Source: Madurella fahalii (Eukaryota > Ascomycota > Sordariomycetes > Sordariales). From it: DNA of 64,000 bases. Of the stretch, positions 1 through 11,807 are shown piece after piece (the first letter of the stretch is position 1; each line of letters starts with the position of its first letter). Where the stretch lies: contig CM056874.1 of assembly GCA_029876055.1 (NCBI GenBank), positions 9,300,001-9,364,000 on the forward strand, given 5' to 3'. The notes below the pieces were generated by a model. It was not told the origin of the DNA. It made no database searches and saw only the letters and a program-made list of their open reading frames with translations. The position numbers and the translations under genes were made by a program.

Positions 1-34
1 TCCTAACGCCTTATTCACACTACCGAAGCCATAG

Positions 35-385
35 TATCTAAGACTAGCCAAACAGGCAATTGGAGGGACATGGGCACACTCTCTGTAAATGACTGCTCTG
101 ATACCGCCCAGTCGCAGAACTGGTTTGTCATGGGCGACGGCCGGATCGCCCTAGAGCCATCAAACCGGAGTAAGTTTACCTAAGTAGTATCACGAGACTG
201 CCCTACATCTGCCACAGATATATTGGTACAAGAATGCTGACAGTAGGTGCAGGGCAGTGCATTGATCTTCAGTATATGAGGGCTGTCGAGAATAACCCAG
301 TCGTGCTATTTGGTTGCGCGGGACTGGGGAACACCGGCGCGGCGGACAAGGGGATTAATTGGCCGCTGCTCAATGCGACCGCTTA
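35..385 (+). CDS. Ricin-B-type lectin domain protein, 3' end only (partial)
   Basis: This is the last part of a secreted-type protein with a ricin B-like beta-trefoil (CBM13-like) carbohydrate-binding domain. I read exons 35-169 and 244-385. The first exon follows a plausible acceptor (CTAAC branch near 3-7, TAG ending at 34). The intron 170-243 has a GTAAGT donor and a CAG acceptor. The peptide contains the trefoil hallmark QNW, then a GDGRIAL strand, and in the second exon a QCIDLQ strand followed by VVLFGC and a final W near the C-terminus; it stops with TAG at 383-385. The 5' portion lies outside the window, so any N-terminal catalytic domain is unknown. Many fungal secreted hydrolases carry such a domain at the C-terminus; that role is inference here. 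Confidence 0.55.
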
Positions 386-3160
386 GATCAATTTAGTACT
401 AGGCTCATAGGACATCGGCTACGGACCGTTGTGTTGTGGATTGGAACTCCCAACTACCATGAACTGGAGACCAATATACTGATATCTTTTGTTCAGCGTG
501 TTATGAACATAAGCGAAGTAACCCTCTGGTTTCAAACTGAGTACCATCGAGTCCAAGCGTCACGTTAGCAATAGAACATCTTGCATGCTGCACGAGACAT
601 CGGAAAGAGAAATGTAACTTGCGTTACAAATTTGTATATGAATAGTACTTAGTCTCCTATCCCTCTAGAGCGCTAGTTCGATTCAGCAGAAACAGTTTTG
701 TTTCACCATTCGGATAACCATACGGAACTAAGAACTCATAACAGTGTGGTATATAATCATGTAAACGTAAATAGGAGACTTGGCAATCCCTAGGCATCTT
801 CTCATGGAGAGTAGGACCGAAATATATCCGAAAAACGTTGTGGCTCCTTTCTAGCTGCTTCGTACGACATTTAAGATGGTGATTGCTCTGGCCACTTAGC
901 TCTCTCGTATGTGGCGCGTGAATGGCAGCTAGGAGATGATCAACTCCTGGCGATTTCGCGAGGGTCGAACTGGGACCTTCTCTCACGATTCTGGTAACAC
1001 CACGGTAATATCCAACAGAACAAGGAATGTCACATCTTCCGAGCTACTTCGTCCGTCGGTGTTGAAAGCGAGCTTGGCAGTAGCATGGGGGTAATATCAA
1101 AGTCAATATCGCTTGAGTTATGTCTTCGTCTTCAGCACATCCCAAGACACCGTCCCCCCCCCAATGTACCACTCTTCTCATCCGCCGTCTCACGGCTGAT
1201 CGCGGGATAGCCGTCTGATAAAGATAAAGCCCATCTTGTCAATTCCTAGCTTTGCACTTTATTTCGACCCTAAGACCTGGAATGTGGGCCGGAGCGAGTT
1301 CATGCACCCTGTTGCCTTATGGGCCTTTGAGATATAACTATCTTCTCAACCTAGAAGCGACTTGGAACACTTTACAATCTCATTCCCGCTCTCTGTGGCA
1401 GTCTGGTGGTTTTTGTTTCGCTTAAACTCGTCTGATAACAGCGAGGGTAACCGCCGCGATACTTTATAAACATCTTAGCGTCGTTGGGGGGTGTGGAAGT
1501 CTGAGATATAGGCACCGATGAGAGGTTAGTGGAGGCTCATCTATGCGTCACATGATAAGTGGATGTTGTATACGCCATTAATGTAACAGATATAGGCGTC
1601 GAGGATCTGGGGCTCCTGAGGGCAGATCCTGCAGGGCTTGAAAAAGTACCTGAGAACCGCGCACAGTTTGGTCGTCCTTGGTGTGAGTCTTATTAAAATG
1701 AGTGCTAGCTGGAAATGCTTTAGCCGTGACTCTAGACTATACAATAATTGTCGGCGGGCGAATACGTATATCAATGAAGATTTAATCTAGTATATCAAGT
1801 TTAACTTGTTTCGGTTATAGATTAGCTGAATCTAACGAGATAATACCATTTAGTTAAAACCGGGATTTTGGTCTCTTGTCAGTAACTCATTATAAATATC
1901 GTGGCGATTCTAAAACATGTCGGGTACAATGAACGCTTATACCTTGGATAATGCTTCATAATTTAGTAAGGCCCCTTGTAGCTCGCAACTCCGTAGCCTC
2001 GTAAATGTTTGGTTCCACAACTCCACACACGAAATTTGCGTTCTCGGCGTAAACCAAAGCGGCTTTCCGGCCTCTAGAGCGAGTGCTGTACGTTGGACTG
2101 CGAGGAGTGAGGGAACATTGGCTCGAAGATATTCAGCGCCATTAGCGTCCTGTCGAAAACTTAACTAGGACGGACAATAGTGTCTTCAATCTCGTGTAAA
2201 TAGTTGAGGGTTACGGTTCTGTGCGTGGCAGGTAGTACGTACGGGAATGGTATATTAAGCTCCTGGGTTATAGGCAGTTACGACAGTGTCTGGAACCATT
2301 ATCACCTTAGCTACAGGAATATAGTCAAAGAACCTGGGGGTGGCGGATGGGTTTCGTCGAGTATGTTGGGTGCGAAATTGGCTAAGATTTGCGTAATAAG
2401 AACTAGGGGCAAAATCTAAGGGCCAGAAAGCATCCTCAGCGCTAAGCCCAGCCCATAGCCCCCGCAATGCACATGTTGGTGCAACCCAGGGTCGAAGATT
2501 GAATCAGGGTCATAACTCGTTAGCTGTCGTGAGACATATCGAGCATAAGGATTTTATGCTTATTTCTGTTCTTGTAACTACTTATGTAGTAGGACTTAGC
2601 ATTTAGCGCGGTCTTGCAGTGGATTCAGTTGCAGGCAAATACAGATGTCCAAAAAATGAGTGGGATGCTGACCGCATCAAACCGCGCCGTAGTGTCACTG
2701 TTAGTGGATATCTCTGGTTAGTATTGGTCCAATGGGACGCGTTGCCGAGCCCCTCGGCCATTTCGCGCCGCAGGCGATCACACAACTCGACAGGGGATAT
2801 CGACATTTATCCCTGCCGGTTTCCCTTTTAAAACCCAGTCTGAATCACTGGGCCTGCGAGCTCTCTCTGAATCATCATTCATCTGTTTTCACTGAGTTTG
2901 AGAGTAACGCAGGCTTTTGTCAAGAAGTTGTGCGCTAGTTGCTGCTGTTAACGCCGAAGTTCTTTGGACACTACGATGGGGCGGCCCGTCTTTCCCCCAA
3001 GTTTTGTACGCGGCCAATTGATACTGTCATGGCTTGTTGGTTTGTGTCGTCACAGTCTTTCAAGTATCCGAGTGGCGCAACGCCGACAAACTTCCAGGGG
3101 TTCGTAACCAACGAGCCCGGTTTAGGTAAAGTATTTTGATGACAGAGGGATTCTGGACAT
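386..3160. other. Intergenic stretch without a recognisable gene
   Basis: Only short, unrelated open frames occur on both strands, none with a motif I recognise or a plausible splice partner. There is a C-run near 1156-1163. The sequence is mixed in composition and may be decayed gene or repeat DNA. I see no TIRs, LTR ends or tandem repeats in it. Confidence 0.4.
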
Positions 3161-3946
3161 ATGCTGAATACTATTCTTGCTGCGACTCTAGTGACTACAT
3201 ATCAATGTGGCACCGCTTCAACACACACCACATTTAGCACTTGGGGTGCTTGCTGCGTGTCAGGACTGGCGTGCGAATTCTATACAAGATGCAACGCAGG
3301 AACGGCCACGAGGATAGATGGATCAACCTACGTATGGTATGTTGATGGCTGGGCTATAGCTAGCTATTGCCGCCTGTGCTAACTAATAGGTAGTTCTGGG
3401 ACAATTCCAAATTGTTATACAATGACCATTTATGCCAGCTATCCGTCCGCGACGGACAGTTGGTCAGTCATTGGCTGCGCACCTTCCGATTTCGAGGCGA
3501 GCACAGCATATCGGGAGATCCTAATCTCAACAACCGCGTCAACTGCGGGATCCACTGCTGCGTCAACGGCTACAAGGACGCTACCATTAGAGACAGCGCC
3601 ACAAGTTAGCACGTCGATACCGGCCGAGAACACCCATGCGTCAGCACCGGCTTCTCAAGCTTGGATCGCCGCCGCCGTGATCGTTCCCGTGGCAGCAATA
3701 ATTGCTACCGGGTATCTCGGGTTTTGGCTGGGTAGGCGTCGGGGAAGGGGGGAAGGAGCGCTGTCTGCTGAGAGCCCGTCTGCTACCGCGTCCGTTCCCT
3801 CTAAATATCCGCCCAGTCAAAATTCCCCAACGCCGCACAGCTTGAGCGGCAAAGGCCCACCCAATATTATACAACAACTTACAGCCCTGCCTGTGGAGTT
3901 AGACTCGTCACCTCCTGCTGCAGAATTAGGGATTAATCGGAGGTAG
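3161..3946 (+). CDS. Ser/Thr-rich single-pass membrane protein with Cys-rich ectodomain
   Basis: Two exons, 3161-3336 and 3394-3946, join in frame to give 242 residues. The intron has a GTATGT donor, a CTAAC branch point and a TAG acceptor, and the joint restores a Cys. Order of parts: an N-terminal region with a CC pair and several other Cys in a lumenal Cys-rich domain; a Ser/Thr/Ala-rich stalk; one hydrophobic segment (AWIAAAVIVPVAAIIATGYL) followed at once by a basic stop-transfer (GRRRGRG); then a Pro/Ser-rich cytoplasmic tail. This is the layout of fungal Mid2/WSC-like wall-stress sensors and related mucin-like surface proteins. No specific family motif is clear. The first Met is not followed by a convincing signal peptide, so an upstream exon may be missing from the model. 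Function beyond cell-surface protein is not shown. Confidence 0.55.
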
Positions 3947-4162
3947 GAAAGAAGATAATCACGGTAATAAAGTAAATAGGATGGACTCGGCTCATTCGTC
4001 CGGCGTGTTGTGTCCGAGTCCCTTGGGTGTACTTTATTATATTATTTGAATAAGTAGAGTTAGATACCTCTTAGTAATGATTTCCAAAGTAATCCCAGCT
4101 CGCCCTTCCTACCTTAGTCTACCCGATTTAGTACCAGTTCCTTTAGCCTCCTAATGATGACA

Positions 4163-4584
4163 GGCCTGTCGAATTCAAAGGTGCAGAAACAGACATCTTG
4201 ACTCGCATTTCTCTCAAAACAAGGATAAAAGTTGGGAAGGCCTGCTGCCAGCCAGACAAGAGGTACAGATAGACAAGGCCATGCAACCAGTCTGGTAGGT
4301 TCCTGCAGCGCAGACAAGGTCAAAACAACATGCATGGATAGAGCTTTCTCAAATCAGAGGGACTCGGCTTTGTACGCAGAGAAGCTCTCAAATTAGGTTC
4401 GTAACTAATGTAAGGAAAATGTTGAATTGTGTGCCCTGCCTAGGGATCAATGACCCGGACGCCAATATGTATAGTGCAAAATAAAAATGCCTCATCCTCG
4501 ACTTACGGCTTCCATTAGAGCGCATGCCGGTAGTAGGGTGCTCTGACAAACGGCTTAAGATACCTAGAGACAGTTTCCCCCAAC
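4163..4584 (-). repeat. Dispersed repeat family R, copy 1
   Basis: Reverse-complement copy of an approximately 370-430-bp repeat found five times in the window. The minus-strand copy starts with GTTGGGGGAAAC and ends near a TTTCTGCACC block. It keeps the shared internal marks: a CCTCTGAT half-palindrome, GCTCTATC, TGTTTTGACCTTGT, and a GCTGCAGGAAC block. It is diverged mainly by transitions compared with copies 4 and 5. No coding frame is conserved. Confidence 0.6.
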
Positions 4585-5999
4585 TCACTAAGCCAAATAA
4601 CGTACTACTAGTGATACTAACCCCTAACCTGCTCTCTCTATCCGGGCTATCTTCAATACAGCTAACCTTAATCTGGGTTTGTTGGACTTAGATGACTGTA
4701 GCAAACTCAATATCTGGGTCAACTTCCAACCTCTTGATTTCGGCCGGCCCAATATTCCCAACCTGAGCTGTCAGTGTCCTATTTTCATACTCTGCTTAGC
4801 TTATTCAAATCCTGGTCGGAAAAGGTCCTTCCAACTTCGTAGGTTAGGTGCTAGCGAATCTGGGCATGAATTCCGAATGATCAATGTGATAAAGTAGTTT
4901 TGTATTACCAAACGTTTCTTAGAGGTCGAAATATCAACCACTGTGACCCGACAGTCTGGTTCCGGTATTGTGGGTAGGACCGCTGTTTAAGGAATAATAA
5001 ATTAAATGCATACTGTGGGACTCAGGCCTTGAAATTCGGAGTTGGACTTAAGTATTTGTAATCAACGAAGGGAACTATGGTCTAAATGCCGAGAGAAGCG
5101 AATGTTCACGGAGTGAGAGGTACCGGTAGGATTGCAACTCGCATATACCAACCAATCGTTTTCAGTAGTGAAAGGGTTTGTGCGTTGCTCTGCCCCACGC
5201 TTCTATTATAGATAGTGGATAATGGGAGCATAGTATATAACGTTTTATTAGTAGGTAGATAGAGCTGGTGAGACACCCGACAGGGCTAGTATACAGCTAA
5301 GCGACTAAAACTTTTATAGAGACTTCCTTTAGAAGCTTTTATTGTTACTATTGATGTAGCGATTGATATAGTAGTTAGATCTTGACCTAAATATATTGCC
5401 TGAAAGAGAAATCGAAAATTCGAGCCACAACCAAGGCTTATACTAGATTCTTCGTTGCTTGGTTGAAGACGAGTGACTTGGCTAATATAATCTAGTTAAC
5501 TTTAGTGCCATTCAACAATCTAATTATATTGTTTCCGTAATTGCTACAACTTTTTTCAATTAGAGAGTATATTGCAAGTTATATATCATCCCCGCACCAT
5601 GTAATATATTTAGAGCTGTATCCTGATTTCTGAGGTCATTAATAGGATCATGTTCCGAGGATACTACTCTGCGCGTAACCATCATCCTGGCGTTTCCCAT
5701 AGCGGCTATATTGACTTGCATCTTATATTGATTGAAAATGTCCCGGAGCTAAATCCTTAATGTTCTATATGTAGCACTCAGCTTCATTAGAGTTAATAAG
5801 ATAACCTTTAAAGTTCTTGATGTCAAGTGCTCTGATTAAAAAAAGGCAGCTTGCCAACTTGTTGATAATAGGATCTATCTAGAGAAGGAAACCTTGAAAT
5901 ACTTATAGTCCACATAACCCGGTCGATGGGAGCTTAGATAACGAGATTTAGCTTATGCCCCCGGACGTTCATCTTATTACATGCACTTAACTAAACGCA
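4585..5999. other. AT-rich degraded intergenic DNA
   Basis: AT-rich from about 5200 to 5900, with many TA dinucleotides and no sustained open frame. The composition fits RIP-mutated repeat DNA. The last ~150 bases form the promoter side of the LPMO gene. Nothing else is identifiable. Confidence 0.4.
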
Positions 6000-7060
6000 A
6001 TGAAACTGTACCTAGCAGTTCTTTTGAGCGCTGTTCTCGCCCCCAAAGCATTGGGACATCGTACGTTGCCTACCTAGCTATTGCTACGGACAGAGCTCTA
6101 ATTTGACTTTTTATTCCAGAGGTACACGGAATTCTCCTTGTAAATGGCACGGAATCACCAGCATGGAAATACGTCCGGTATTATCCAACCTAGCTATAAT
6201 CCAATCTTTTCCTTTCCGCTAACAAACTGTAGCGATGTAGCCTTCTTATTCCCCTCTGATCGTTCTAAGGGATCCGATTTCCCAAAGACGCCTCCACAAG
6301 AGGACATCAACAACCCAAACATCACCTGCGGTAGGAATGCATTCGACTCCGCTGCAAGTACGGATACAGCCGACATTCTAGCAGGCTCTGAGGTTGGGTT
6401 CCGAGTCTCGTGGGATGGCAACGGGCGATACGGCGGATTTTGGCATCCAGGCCCTGCGCAAATTTACCTATCACGGGCTCCAAATGACCAGCTGGAGACT
6501 TATCAGGGAGATGGCGATTGGTTTAAGATTGCATACGGCGGCCCAGTTGGGAATAACGAGTGGTTGCTTTGGGGGAAACCTGATGTAAGTTTCCATATTA
6601 ACCAGCGTCTTCCTGAGGTGCGCTAGGGATTCAAAGAGCTAATCACGGAGTGAACTACTTCAGTTCAACTTCACAATCCCAAAAACAACACCTCCAGGTA
6701 AATACCTTATGCGTATCGAGCAATGGATGCCTACCCCCTGGTTCAACTACACCCAGTGGTACGTCAACTGCGCTCATGTGAATATCATCGGCCCCGGTGG
6801 AGGGACGCCAACGGAATTCGCAAAGTTCCCGGGCACATATAACATCAATGATCCAGGTGAGCCAGCTGCGTCCTTGTGAGAAAATGATATATATGTGTGT
6901 AAGATTTAAAAAGTGTGTTAAGCGCATTTGCTAAATTATCTCTTTTCGACTAGGACTTCATATTCCGGAAAACCAGTTTGTGAATGGTGGGACTGTGGAG
7001 GATGAGGAGATGAGACTACTGGAGTATAAGTCTCCGGGCCCGGCGGTATGGATTGGTTAA
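6000..7060 (+). CDS. AA9 lytic polysaccharide monooxygenase
   Basis: Secreted copper-dependent enzyme that oxidatively cleaves cellulose or related glucans. Five exons (6000-6060, 6120-6177, 6233-6584, 6664-6856, 6954-7060) join to exactly 257 codons (256 residues), all with GT-AG introns. The signal peptide ends ALG, directly followed by the His that becomes residue 1 of the mature enzyme and the first copper ligand of the histidine brace. The family signature WKYVRD follows. The second copper His is in FWHPGPAQIYL, and the axial-Tyr region is QWYVNCAHVNIIGPGGGTP. The C-terminus is short with no CBM1 or linker. Assigned to AA9 (Pfam PF03443) from these motifs. The order of exons 2 and 3 restores the R-D pair expected in the family, which supports the intron model. 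The gene looks intact. It lies beside a lectin fragment and a wall protein, with no operon-like link to the terpenoid cluster. Confidence 0.88.
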
Positions 7061-7556
7061 AGTGGCTCAGCACTTAGGTGCTTACCCTACGTCTACCCTT
7101 CGAAACGTGATTAGGTCTATGAACGGATAGGATAAGAAAGTATGTGTAGTGAAATATGAGTTGCAAACATTAGCAAAACAGAAATATAGTAAATTAAGTT
7201 CAGAATGAACTAAAAAGTATATACGAGAGTTGATAGTCTGTAACCCGGCATTTAGTAGTATCTTGCCTTTGGCTTATAGCGTTGTGCCTCCTATTTTGAA
7301 TCGTATCCCGACGATGAACGATCTTTATATTAAAGAGCTAGATATTGATTATTTCAGTCAGTAGTCGTAGAAATAGTCTTAAAAAAAACTTCTCTATTCA
7401 GCAGAGCGATATGATTAATATTTCAAAAACGTATATTGCAATACCGCGATATCATCCACGCTAATCACTCTAGATATACAGAATCTGAGAGACATCTTTA
7501 GGTAGAAATATTTGATACCCTGTTAGATAATGTAAAATAGAAAGCCTCTAAAGTTG
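7061..7556. other. Intergenic, AT-rich
   Basis: LPMO 3' flank followed by AT-rich sequence. I see no gene, repeat end or RNA gene. Confidence 0.4.
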
Positions 7557-7830
7557 ATCGTTGCTATGGGGTTTCCGCTGTGGTCCCGTAACTAGTGACC
7601 TCAAGGGCGTCAACCTTGACGCTGAGGTAGGCACTTCATGAACACTGGCATGATCTACGACAAAGTAAGATATGATGATGGTTGATTTAGTGAAGGTCTT
7701 CTGGGGACAAATCTGAGGGGTCTTTATAGACGTAAGCGGTGATCCCTGGGCCGTCATCCCTGACGGGATGTGGGCCCAGACACTGCTGTGCAGTGCTGGC
7801 CTCCACCACGTAACAATCGTGGCGAGATAG
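7557..7830 (-). repeat. Dispersed repeat family D, copy 1
   Basis: This sequence is matched, in reverse complement, by 52800-53050. Over about 200 bases the two are closely similar and carry related open frames (shared peptide blocks IKTPQIC, STIIISYFV and ASVHEV). The encoded piece is probably from a transposon, because copy 2 abuts a Fot1-like relic. The peptide is not recognisable to me. The matched part stops near 7567 on the left. Confidence 0.6.
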
Positions 7831-8699
7831 TGAGGATTCCGTATCTGGCTCTATATAATATTATAGCAGATATTTATGTTTCCTAGCTGCTAAGTTAGAG
7901 ATATCTAACGGTTATAGAAACTGGTATATACAGTGTTCTTATCTGTGGTAAAACCTTTACTGTAGAGAGGGTCGTAACGGCGTTAGTAATTGACTACGGT
8001 AAGTAGTATACTAGGTTAACTAGGGTCGAAAGCTACCTACTTATTTGGTACAGTAGCCTAATATAGATGATATATGGTCTCTCCTTAAGTATTGATTCCG
8101 CTGTGTTTACTCGTCTAAACGTTCTGGAAAAGCGTCGGGAACTTAATGTTTCTTCACCTAGTTTAGAGATTACAGTATTTTCTATTACTGCTGGTATAAG
8201 ACGGCACTAGAAACACAATATTGAGCTATATATTGCCGACACCACCATATTGGTATCTTAGGTTATATAACAATAATAGCCTTATAGCCTTAGAATATAC
8301 TAGGAAGGACATCTCTAATAGGATAACCGATGTAGAACTCGTTCAGCACCTGCAGTTAGCGTCCAAGGTAATTATTGCGCCTGCTGTATACGAGTTTACT
8401 TCTTAAGAGTAAGGCTATTTTTGCAGATGCCTATTTCCTACAGTGCAATTGCACGATTCTGTTCTAGCGCACAGCAGTGGAGGTAGAGATTACACGATAT
8501 ACGCCCTGGCTGCTAACAGTCGCGGGGTTACGCAAGATAGATGACAAGCAAGGGTTGAACTGCGGTGGGTTATGAGCGCCTGTCATGGAAAGATCCGATA
8601 TATAACCGGAGCCTTAGCGCAATGAACTATAGCTAATTTTGGGTAGTGGTCTGCACCTGATACCTGGAATGCTACAACAGAGCACCTTAGGGTTACGTT
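7831..8699. other. AT-rich degraded DNA between repeat D and the SDR gene
   Basis: Contains a short unassigned frame (8221-8406) and otherwise AT-rich text with no recognisable gene. The right edge is the 3' flank of the SDR gene. Confidence 0.35.
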
Positions 8700-9794
8700 C
8701 TAGACGTAAGGCTTCCACTTCATTTCGCACCACTCCCACAATCTAGAGGCATATCCCAGCCCACCTTCCTCTATACTTTTCATAGCTTCGAGGAGATCCC
8801 TTCTCGGCACAATCTCATCGTCGGGCCGTATTCTCCCCCAAGGAATGATATGTGTCCCGCTATGCTTCATGTTGAGGTCTGGAGAGAGCCCCGCGTACAG
8901 AAGGGTATGCGAACCGTAAATAGCGTTGTAGAGCATGACAGCGTTAAATACCCACATGATGGGGGCTGCTGTGCCTTCCCACGCGTTCGTCTTGAGATTT
9001 CCCGGGTTCACGGGTAAGCTCAAGATGCCCCTGCTGTTGTAGCGACGGGCGAACTCCCGACCCAGGAACCATACGCCGGCTTTACTGATGCTGTAGTTCT
9101 TGACTTTGTCCATGCATAGACCGTCGAGATACGGGAAATCAATGCCATTCTTGGGCGTATCCGTCTCCGCCATCCCGCTCGATATCCAAAGCACCCGCGT
9201 CTTCCCTCCGAACTCCCCGCCATTTGCTTCTTTTTCGGCAACGGCAGCGGCTCGGAGTTGCGGAAGGAGCAAGATAGTGAAAAGGAGTGTTGCGACGCAG
9301 TGGATACCCATCATCGGCTCGAGCCCTTGGGCGGTGCGTTGTCCCTTTGCCACGCGGTTGCCGCCCATGCCTGCGTTGTTCCAGAGGATATCAAGCTTGG
9401 ATTCTTGCTGGCCAAAGGAGGTAGCGGCGGCTTTTACTGACCCGAGATCATTCAAATCCAGGTCAAGACATTTGAGGGTGCCATTTGTGCTTGCCGGCTT
9501 TGCTTCAACGATGATGGTTCTAATGGCTGCTTCGACTCTCTCCTGTGTTCAGTCAGCAAGTGCGAAGGGTTTGCTTCCGAGGGAAATACATGCCTTGGAT
9601 CGGGACGCGATATAAACCGTGGCGCCGGTCGCATACAGCCACTTGCAAAGTCCAAAACCAATGCCGGAATTCCCGCCCGTCACTATAAACACGCGGCCAC
9701 GTTGCGATCCTGGTGGAACATCCGTCGCGGTGAATGTAGGCAGTGGAGGGTACGACTGGTTCTGGAAATTTCGGAAGCTCTCGAGGCTAGGCAT
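8700..9794 (-). CDS. Short-chain dehydrogenase/reductase (SDR)
   Basis: NAD(P)-dependent oxidoreductase of the classical SDR superfamily. Two exons (9794-9594 and 9542-8700) join in phase 0 to 347 residues. The Rossmann glycine motif TGGNSGIG lies near residues 39-46, NNAG follows in exon 2, and the catalytic set is the Ser of ISSGMAE and Tyr/Lys of YSISK. The C-terminal half resembles the retinol-dehydrogenase/WW-oxidoreductase-like SDRs that are common as tailoring enzymes. The intron appears to use a GC donor (GCATGT) with a CAG acceptor; the nearest GT alternative creates a stop. It is the left-most gene of the diterpenoid group, transcribed like the GGPP synthase and cyclase. The likely role, oxidation or reduction of a hydroxylated diterpene, is inference; a function unrelated to the cluster is possible. 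Confidence 0.8.
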
Positions 9795-10205
9795 GGTGAC
9801 TTCTTCGATAACGATGGCGACTTGACCAGTGGCAGGAAGCGTCCTGGCCTCCTCGACAGAATGGATGGCTTTTGGCCGGCATGACCGGGCCTCGCTTATT
9901 TCATGCCCTTTTACATCAATTTTTAGCTAACTAGGGTTCGGCCCAGCAACCAATGACGGAACACAAACCATGTCAACACAAAACATTGCGCTAACTTCTT
10001 TTTTCTGTATTCATTATTACTAAACTTACCACATCTGGTTCCCGACATGAGGGCTGAAGTGGGTATTAATTGCCGCTTATCGAACTCGACGGACGACGCC
10101 TTTGACCACTGCTTCCAAACTAAGGCACGTATGTCCGGCTGGCCCAAACGTTCCCGATCACCGGGCTATCCAATGCCAGCTTTGATCCAAAGTGTTCATT
10201 AACAC
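9795..10205. other. Intergenic 5' flank of the SDR gene
   Basis: Promoter side of the SDR gene (transcribed leftwards), then sequence without recognisable coding up to repeat copy R2. No clear regulatory motif was identified. Confidence 0.35.
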
Positions 10206-10640
10206 ATTGAAATGGTGCAGTAACACACATCTACACCCTCATTCCCAGCAAAACAAGGGGGAGGGCAAAGGTGGCCAAAAGGTGTCAAATGCCAGACCGA
10301 CAGGATAGGTAGGACAGGCGAGGCGACACCATCACAAATAGGTCTCTGCAGCCTAGTTAAACAAGATCAAAGCAGCATATATAGATAGAGCTCCCTCTAG
10401 TCAGAGGAAGATCGCTCTTTACGTAAAGAAAGCCCGTGAATTGGTGAGCTTATAACAAGTATGGAAAGAAATGCTAAATTTGATGTCCACCTCAAGGAGT
10501 AGTGACCAGGACATCCCTAGTTATACTGCAAATCAAAAATAGCGCCTCAACGAGTTCCAGTTCCGTAGTGTTATCCCAGTATTATTAAGTGTGCCCCTCT
10601 GATCAGACAGCTACAACTTACTATAGATCACGCCAACTGA
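10206..10640 (-). repeat. Dispersed repeat family R, copy 2
   Basis: Second minus-strand copy of repeat R, lying between the SDR and the GGPP synthase. The minus strand keeps the CTCTGATCAGAGG palindrome near its start, the TGGTCACTACTCCTTG block, GCTCTATCTATATATG, and ends near a TGCACCATTTCAATG block. Its position inside the biosynthetic core shows that the repeat has invaded the cluster without disrupting a recognised gene. Confidence 0.6.
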
Positions 10641-10847
10641 TATAGATGTAATGCGATCGTCAGAGCTTCTGTATTTAGGCTCCTTAGATTTAGAGGAATA
10701 TGTACCGAACAAATCATAACACTACTAACCCTTAAGTAGGTGCATAGGAAGAAGGATGCATGTCCGTAGAAAAACCACAAGCAAATAAACAACGAGAAAA
10801 ACCACTGCCAACTCCAAATCACAGTACGCTATGGATTCTGTTTTGCT

Positions 10848-11807
10848 TCACTCGACCACTAATCGGTCCAGAATCGCGTGAATACCCTTACTGCAGCCCT
10901 TGCCATCGTCAATCTCGTTCGCCATGTTGCGTGCGCGCTCGATGAGGATAGCCAAAACCTTCCGCGTGTAATCGAAGCTCCCAGTGGCCTCCATATACGA
11001 AACAGCGTAGCGCTTGACCTGCTCGTCTTCGGTCTTTTGCTTCAAGATGTTCAACAACTGTAGGTTGCCGGGGTTGCTCCGGATGCTGTGAATCACAGGA
11101 AAACTAAATTTCCCCTCAGTTATGTCCTCACATGTACCTTTGTTCTGGCTATACTCCTTGGAAAACAGGTTGCGGTAGTCATCCTGTATCTGGAAGATCA
11201 GGCCAAGGATGTTGACGAGGGGGACGCAGTCGATTAGCGAACATGACTCGGCCTGCATAAGCTTGATCCCCAGCCGGAAGAGGCCACCCGTCTTGTTACC
11301 GACCATCTCGAGGTAGTCATCCTCGGTAGGACAGGTTAGGCTATCGCGCCAGTATAGGTCCATACCCTGCCCCCGATGCAGGTTACACAACTCTTCAGCG
11401 AAAATATTCAGGACCTTGTGGTTTCGCAGCTTCCGCAGCTCTTGCAGCGCGCAGAAGTAGATATAATTGGCGCTATTGATCGTCTGTGGTATGCCGAAGA
11501 TGCTGTGCGCAACTGGCAGGCCCCGTCGAAGGGCGCTGAAGTCTTCGACGTCATCGATGAGAAGAGAAGCTGTGTGGAGCATGCCAACGACGTTATTGAT
11601 AACATCGAGAGACTCCTGAGGGACTGCAAGCCAGGCGTTGAAGGCATTGATCAGCTGGGTCCGGAACTCTTTGCCCTTGTTGCTGCAGAGGTAGTCGAAA
11701 GGGCCGCGGACGACCTTTTCCTTCTCCTTAGACCATGTCTTCTTGGTAAAGAAGTTGAGATCCTTGGTCGTGTACCGGCTAGGATCGGGAGAAGTGCGTG
11801 GCTGCAT
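10848..11807 (-). CDS. Geranylgeranyl diphosphate synthase
   Basis: Trans-prenyltransferase condensing farnesyl diphosphate (or DMAPP) with isopentenyl diphosphate to make the C20 substrate GGPP. It is one uninterrupted frame of 319 residues from a true ATG. The first aspartate-rich motif is DDVED (residues 85-89, in LLIDDVEDFSALRRG) and the second is QDDYRN (Asp 209-210); both metal-binding sites are present. Length and motifs fit the fungal polyprenyl synthetase family (PF00348). It stands about 1 kb downstream of the cyclase gene and points the same way, the usual arrangement for a pathway-dedicated second GGPP synthase (as with ggs2 of the Fusarium gibberellin cluster). The housekeeping paralog would lie elsewhere. 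There is no sign of damage. The N-terminus is shorter than some family members, so an unseen upstream exon cannot be excluded. Confidence 0.9.
   Translation of the reverse strand: MQPRTSPDPSRYTTKDLNFFTKKTWSKEKEKVVRGPFDYLCSNKGKEFRTQLINAFNAWLAVPQESLDVINNVVGMLHTASLLIDDVEDFSALRRGLPVAHSIFGIPQTINSANYIYFCALQELRKLRNHKVLNIFAEELCNLHRGQGMDLYWRDSLTCPTEDDYLEMVGNKTGGLFRLGIKLMQAESCSLIDCVPLVNILGLIFQIQDDYRNLFSKEYSQNKGTCEDITEGKFSFPVIHSIRSNPGNLQLLNILKQKTEDEQVKRYAVSYMEATGSFDYTRKVLAILIERARNMANEIDDGKGCSKGIHAILDRLVVE

Noticed and set aside
960..1010. tRNA-like B-box on the minus strand (AGTTCGACCC)
   Set aside because: The surrounding bases do not form an acceptor stem or a paired T-stem, and no A-box with proper spacing was found.
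9020..9661. Long frames antisense to the SDR gene (up to 171 codons)
   Set aside because: They mirror the GC-rich SDR codons; the SDR strand carries all the conserved motifs.
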